Of a stretch of 64,000 nt of DNA, positions 60,812 through 64,000 are shown piece by piece (positions within the stretch are counted from its first letter, which is position 1; each line of letters starts with the position of its first letter). The stretch is from NCBI RefSeq assembly GCF_027942865.1, contig NC_134508.1, forward strand, positions 35,027,466 to 35,091,465, written 5' to 3'. The translations under genes and the position numbers were made by a program. The notes under the pieces are model-generated. The model searched no databases and was not told the origin of the DNA. It worked only from the letters and a program-made list of their open reading frames with translations. Source of the DNA: Odontesthes bonariensis (Eukaryota; Chordata; Actinopteri; Atheriniformes; Atherinopsidae).

Positions 60812-63104
60812 TGCCAGCAGTGATCCCAGCAGTCTTCAGAAGTGCAACACGCTGAAAGAATAACAGGGGAGGCCTGTGGTTGCAAGAAAAGCTTCAAAGT
60901 TGCTTGATCTGTACGTTTCCATTTTTTACTAAGACTGAGGTGCCCAATATGATGGATTCTATAAGAGAAACATTATTTTACGTGCACATCTCCTGCAAAA
61001 CAACTTAGTAAAAGACATTAAAGCAGACATTGTTCCCCGTGATGCATACGAAAGCCATGGGGTTCAACTGGTCGTTCAACTGATTTTACACCTTCAGCGA
61101 CGTGTTTTTTCACTTTTAATGCAATAAGCAGCATGACTCCACAGCCAAAGTCTTAATGACAATGATTTTGCTTTACTTTTACCTGTGCGGATGATACTCA
61201 AACAACAGCTTCCCATCCATCATATGGAAAATAATGTTAAACATCTGCTCTTACTTTTCCTCCAGCAGGTGGCTCTTTGATCAAGTATAAAAATGTGCCG
61301 TCAGTCCCTGACAAAAAGAGTCTGCTTATAAGTTCAGATGGATGTGGACTGACATGTTTATAATTTCTAATGAGATTAACACTCTAGACTAAAAGTTGGA
61401 TCAATGATTCTGACACAACATATCAAACGGGATCTTTTTGCACACGTACCGACGTGATGCTTGTTAACAAAATGAAACACAAGTTGATGTTGCTCAGTGG
61501 TGGGGCTTCTCACAACAGCTTTAAACATACCGGGATCTTCAGACACTTTGATTGAATAAAAATGGACATAATATGCAAGTTTCAGCAACGGATCATAATT
61601 GAAGGCCTTAAAAAACAACCCATACATGCAGTTATTTTTCACTTTTATGACATAAAAATCCAAAAAAACAGACACATGTCAAAGTTGTAACACAACAAAA
61701 TAAAGATGCCAAAGGGGATGGGCAGCTTTACAAAGTAGTTTGTGTTCACATCTGGTGATCATTATGCCAACCAAAGCTTTCACTGCTTTGCTGCACACAT
61801 AAGAAAATATATGAGAACAAACATTAAGGCTGAAGAAACACACGAGGCAGTTAAGCTGATCGTTATTGTATCCAGTGGATAGTAGGTCAAAAGGAAAGTG
61901 AGTATGAAGAGGGTACAGATGAGAGAGCACTGGAGCCACCTCGTATGTAAATGATCACTTCTCAACATAACATGTGGAAAGTGTGCGGCTCTCCTGCTCT
62001 TGTGAAATAAACAAATCAGCCTTTTCAGAATGCTGATAAATAGCGCAGAACAATTCATTTGAATAACAGCTTACCACCTGAGATCAGGTGTCAGCTATGA
62101 AAAGATGTGAACGTAATTAAAGGGTTTGAAAGGGCTGGCTATTCCATAAGAACAGCTTGTCATGCTTTCAAGTGGACAAGGGCCCCAGCATTTAACCCCA
62201 GCAGCTTTGAGGAAAGTCTAAGTGCATCTTCAGCCAGCCTGTTGTTGCTTTTTATTCTTGGAGAAATCACTTGGCCTGATCTGACTCTCCTGAGTGGATA
62301 TAATGAGGAGGAGGCGTGCATCATCACCAGAAAACAATTACGTAGGTGCTTGGGAACCAAACAGACTGTACGGGCAGAATATTGCATTATCAGCAACAGT
62401 AGCTGTGAAGAATAAATGGCGTATAAATAAATTGATCAAATAAAATCACACAAATATGTGGCTTGTGTCTGCAATGGGAAATGGTACAACTGACATTCTG
62501 CCCCCGTCAAATGATTCTACATCAGTCCCCCAGCTCAGATGGGGGATGTAAACGTAAAACCCAATGGACATTGTTGCTGAATGTGTCGTGCTCGGGTCTG
62601 CTGGACAAACATTTACAAACCAAAACTTCTCAAAAGGAGGCCCTGAAGCTGACATGACCGATCCATTTCACCCGTCTGCACAGCAGCTGGAGGCTCAAAG
62701 TCCACCTATTTAGGACCAACTCCTGTGGTCCAGTCAAAAATAATAAACTATATTTTTCATGCTCAACAGAAACTGTGGTCCGTCACATCCTGTAGGATGG
62801 TCCAACGGCATTCCTTCCTGTTTCAGAAGTGATGGTGTTTGGTCCCAGTGGCTCTTGCAAATCCCCTCCTGTTGACTTGGGCCCCTTGGTGCAATACAGG
62901 AAGCCAACAGTCGCAAACTTGGGTTTTAAGATGGACAGTGATTTTAAATTGGACCGGCAAATTGGTGCAATAGTGAAGTCCAGCTTTTTTTGTATCTTAG
63001 TCTCAGTGTATCTGGTCTTAGGTGAAGCCCTTCTTTGCACATACGCACTTTGAAACAGTAATCAACGCCTTTATTACATCTCGGCTAGATTACTGCAATG
63101 CACT
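60812..63104. other. Intergenic, no gene recognised
   Basis: AT-rich DNA without a recognisable coding region, RNA gene or complete repeat. A few open frames of 75-100 codons show no family features and no splice context, so I do not call them. Confidence 0.55.
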
Positions 63105-63530
63105 TTATTCAATTCAATTCAATTCAAAAATACTTTATTTATCCCAGAGGGAAATTAAATGTTGATGTAGCTCAATTAAATCAAAGAGTTATTATAGATG
63201 CTGATGGCTGTGGGCAGGAAAGATTTCCTGTAGCGGTCCGTTTTGCATCCAAACTGAAGAAGCCTTTGACTGAAGAGACTCTGTTTTCTGATAACAGTCT
63301 CATGGAGAGGATGTTCAGGGTTGTCCATAATTCTCTTGATTTTATGCAAAATCCTTCTTTGCATTATTGTCTCCAGAGGTTCCACAGTCGTCCCCAGAAC
63401 AGAACCAGCCTTCCTTATCAGGTTGTTGAGTCTTTTTAGGTCCCTGGTTCTGATGCTGCTGCCCCAACAGATGATGCAAGAGGAAATGACGCTCTCAACA
63501 ACAGACTTGTATTCTGAGTTGTACGTGGTA
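63105..63530 (-). mobile_element. LINE 3' end (L2/Rex1-like), minus strand
   Basis: The minus strand encodes the end of a reverse-transcriptase ORF: RDLKRLNNLIRKAGSVLGT, IMQRRILHKIKRIMDNPEHP and FGCKTDRYRKSFLPTAISIY. The tail motif TTTCCCTCTGGGATAAATAA and a (TTGAA)n repeat end at about 63105. The 5' part is absent (typical truncation). Frames shift at least once. Confidence 0.8.
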
Positions 63531-63674
63531 CCGATAACAGATTAGATAAATTCACCCAGCAGGTTGACTGTTTTCGATTCCTTCTTTTACGAACTAATAG
63601 AACATACAATAGTGTGTGTGTGGTGCTGGTGCTCCTTTTCTATACAGTGTTGTGTGTGTTGGTGAAATATTGCT

Positions 63675-63911
63675 TTGCTTATCCCTGGCTTGGGTCTGTG
63701 GGACCCATTTTCAGGTTTTGCTGAAGGAAAATGGTATGAATACTTTTTTCACAATGAGATTCACTGGCCAGAGCTCAGTGCTACGCCGTGTGCTACCCCA
63801 CCTCAGCATGCTGATAGCCCAGCTGCTGATACAACCTCCACACCAACAGGGCCTCCAGTCACCTCACGCTATGGTCGGATTACCAGGCCACCTAAAAGAC
63901 TGGATCTCTGA
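63675..63911 (+). pseudogene. Retroelement polyprotein C-terminal tail
   Basis: The frame ends in VTSRYGRITRPPKRLDL then a stop. Fish gypsy- and BEL-type polyproteins often end with an R-x-GR-x-x-x-PP-x-RL motif after the integrase. The Pro/Thr/Ala-rich stretch before it fits. No LTR or integrase core is visible in the window, so the class is uncertain. Confidence 0.45.
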
Positions 63912-64000
63912 AGGGAAAGAAAAATATGTATTCTGGTTGTTGCCAAATGTTTATGTTTGTTTATGAAGTTGCTGCTGCCAGTATAAAACCAGTTGTATTA

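Noticed and set aside
61376..62415. Open frames of 70-102 codons in the 61-62 kb region
   Set aside because: Overlapping on both strands, AT-rich composition and no motif; consistent with chance.

Overview
The window looks like nuclear DNA of a ray-finned (teleost) fish. The evidence is a large intron-rich vertebrate ciliary gene embedded in typical fish repeats: Tc1/mariner, several hAT families, TTAA-flanked MITEs, an I/Nimb-type LINE, a copia element and a tRNA-derived SINE. All identifications come from reading the sequence and from family knowledge; no database search was run.

Layout. 1-2385 is mostly intergenic, with a possible 3' end of an upstream gene, a strong hairpin and a promoter-like patch. 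2386-4253 is a non-autonomous hAT with a perfect 8-bp target duplication. 4405-8072 (minus) is one long uninterrupted frame for a WD40 protein of the WDR49/WDR64 type, ending in a tandem repeat array that is split by one in-frame TAG. Its 5' end is lost in a 200-N gap (8073-8272). 8273-13130 holds two inverted copies of one damaged LINE with a broken hAT between them.

13410-52662 (minus) is a complete dnah8 gene, an axonemal outer-arm dynein heavy chain. I traced 92 coding exons that join in frame to about 4,541 codons with no internal stop. All four AAA P-loops, the stalk and the C-terminus are present. Three of its introns use GC donors. The introns carry nested transposons, the most complex being a Tc1 element (37763-42111) that contains a MITE and a hAT, the hAT itself containing a second hAT.

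52671-64000 has no host gene I can recognise. It contains a hAT MITE, a tRNA-derived SINE with target duplication, the 3' part of a copia retrotransposon (LTR plus RNase H) split by a transposon carrying a RecQ-like helicase fragment, a TTAA MITE, a LINE 3' end and the end of another retroelement polyprotein.

Functionally, dnah8 is a force-generating motor of motile cilia and sperm flagella. The neighbouring WD40 protein belongs to a group also linked to cilia, but the two are separate genes and nothing in the sequence shows co-regulation. I did not find a clearly new biological system. The points most worth checking are the repeat-array stop codon and single-exon state of the WD40 gene, the inverted LINE pair with shared defects, the duplication around the MITE near 58.2-58.9 kb, and a promoter-like patch inside dnah8 intron 4.
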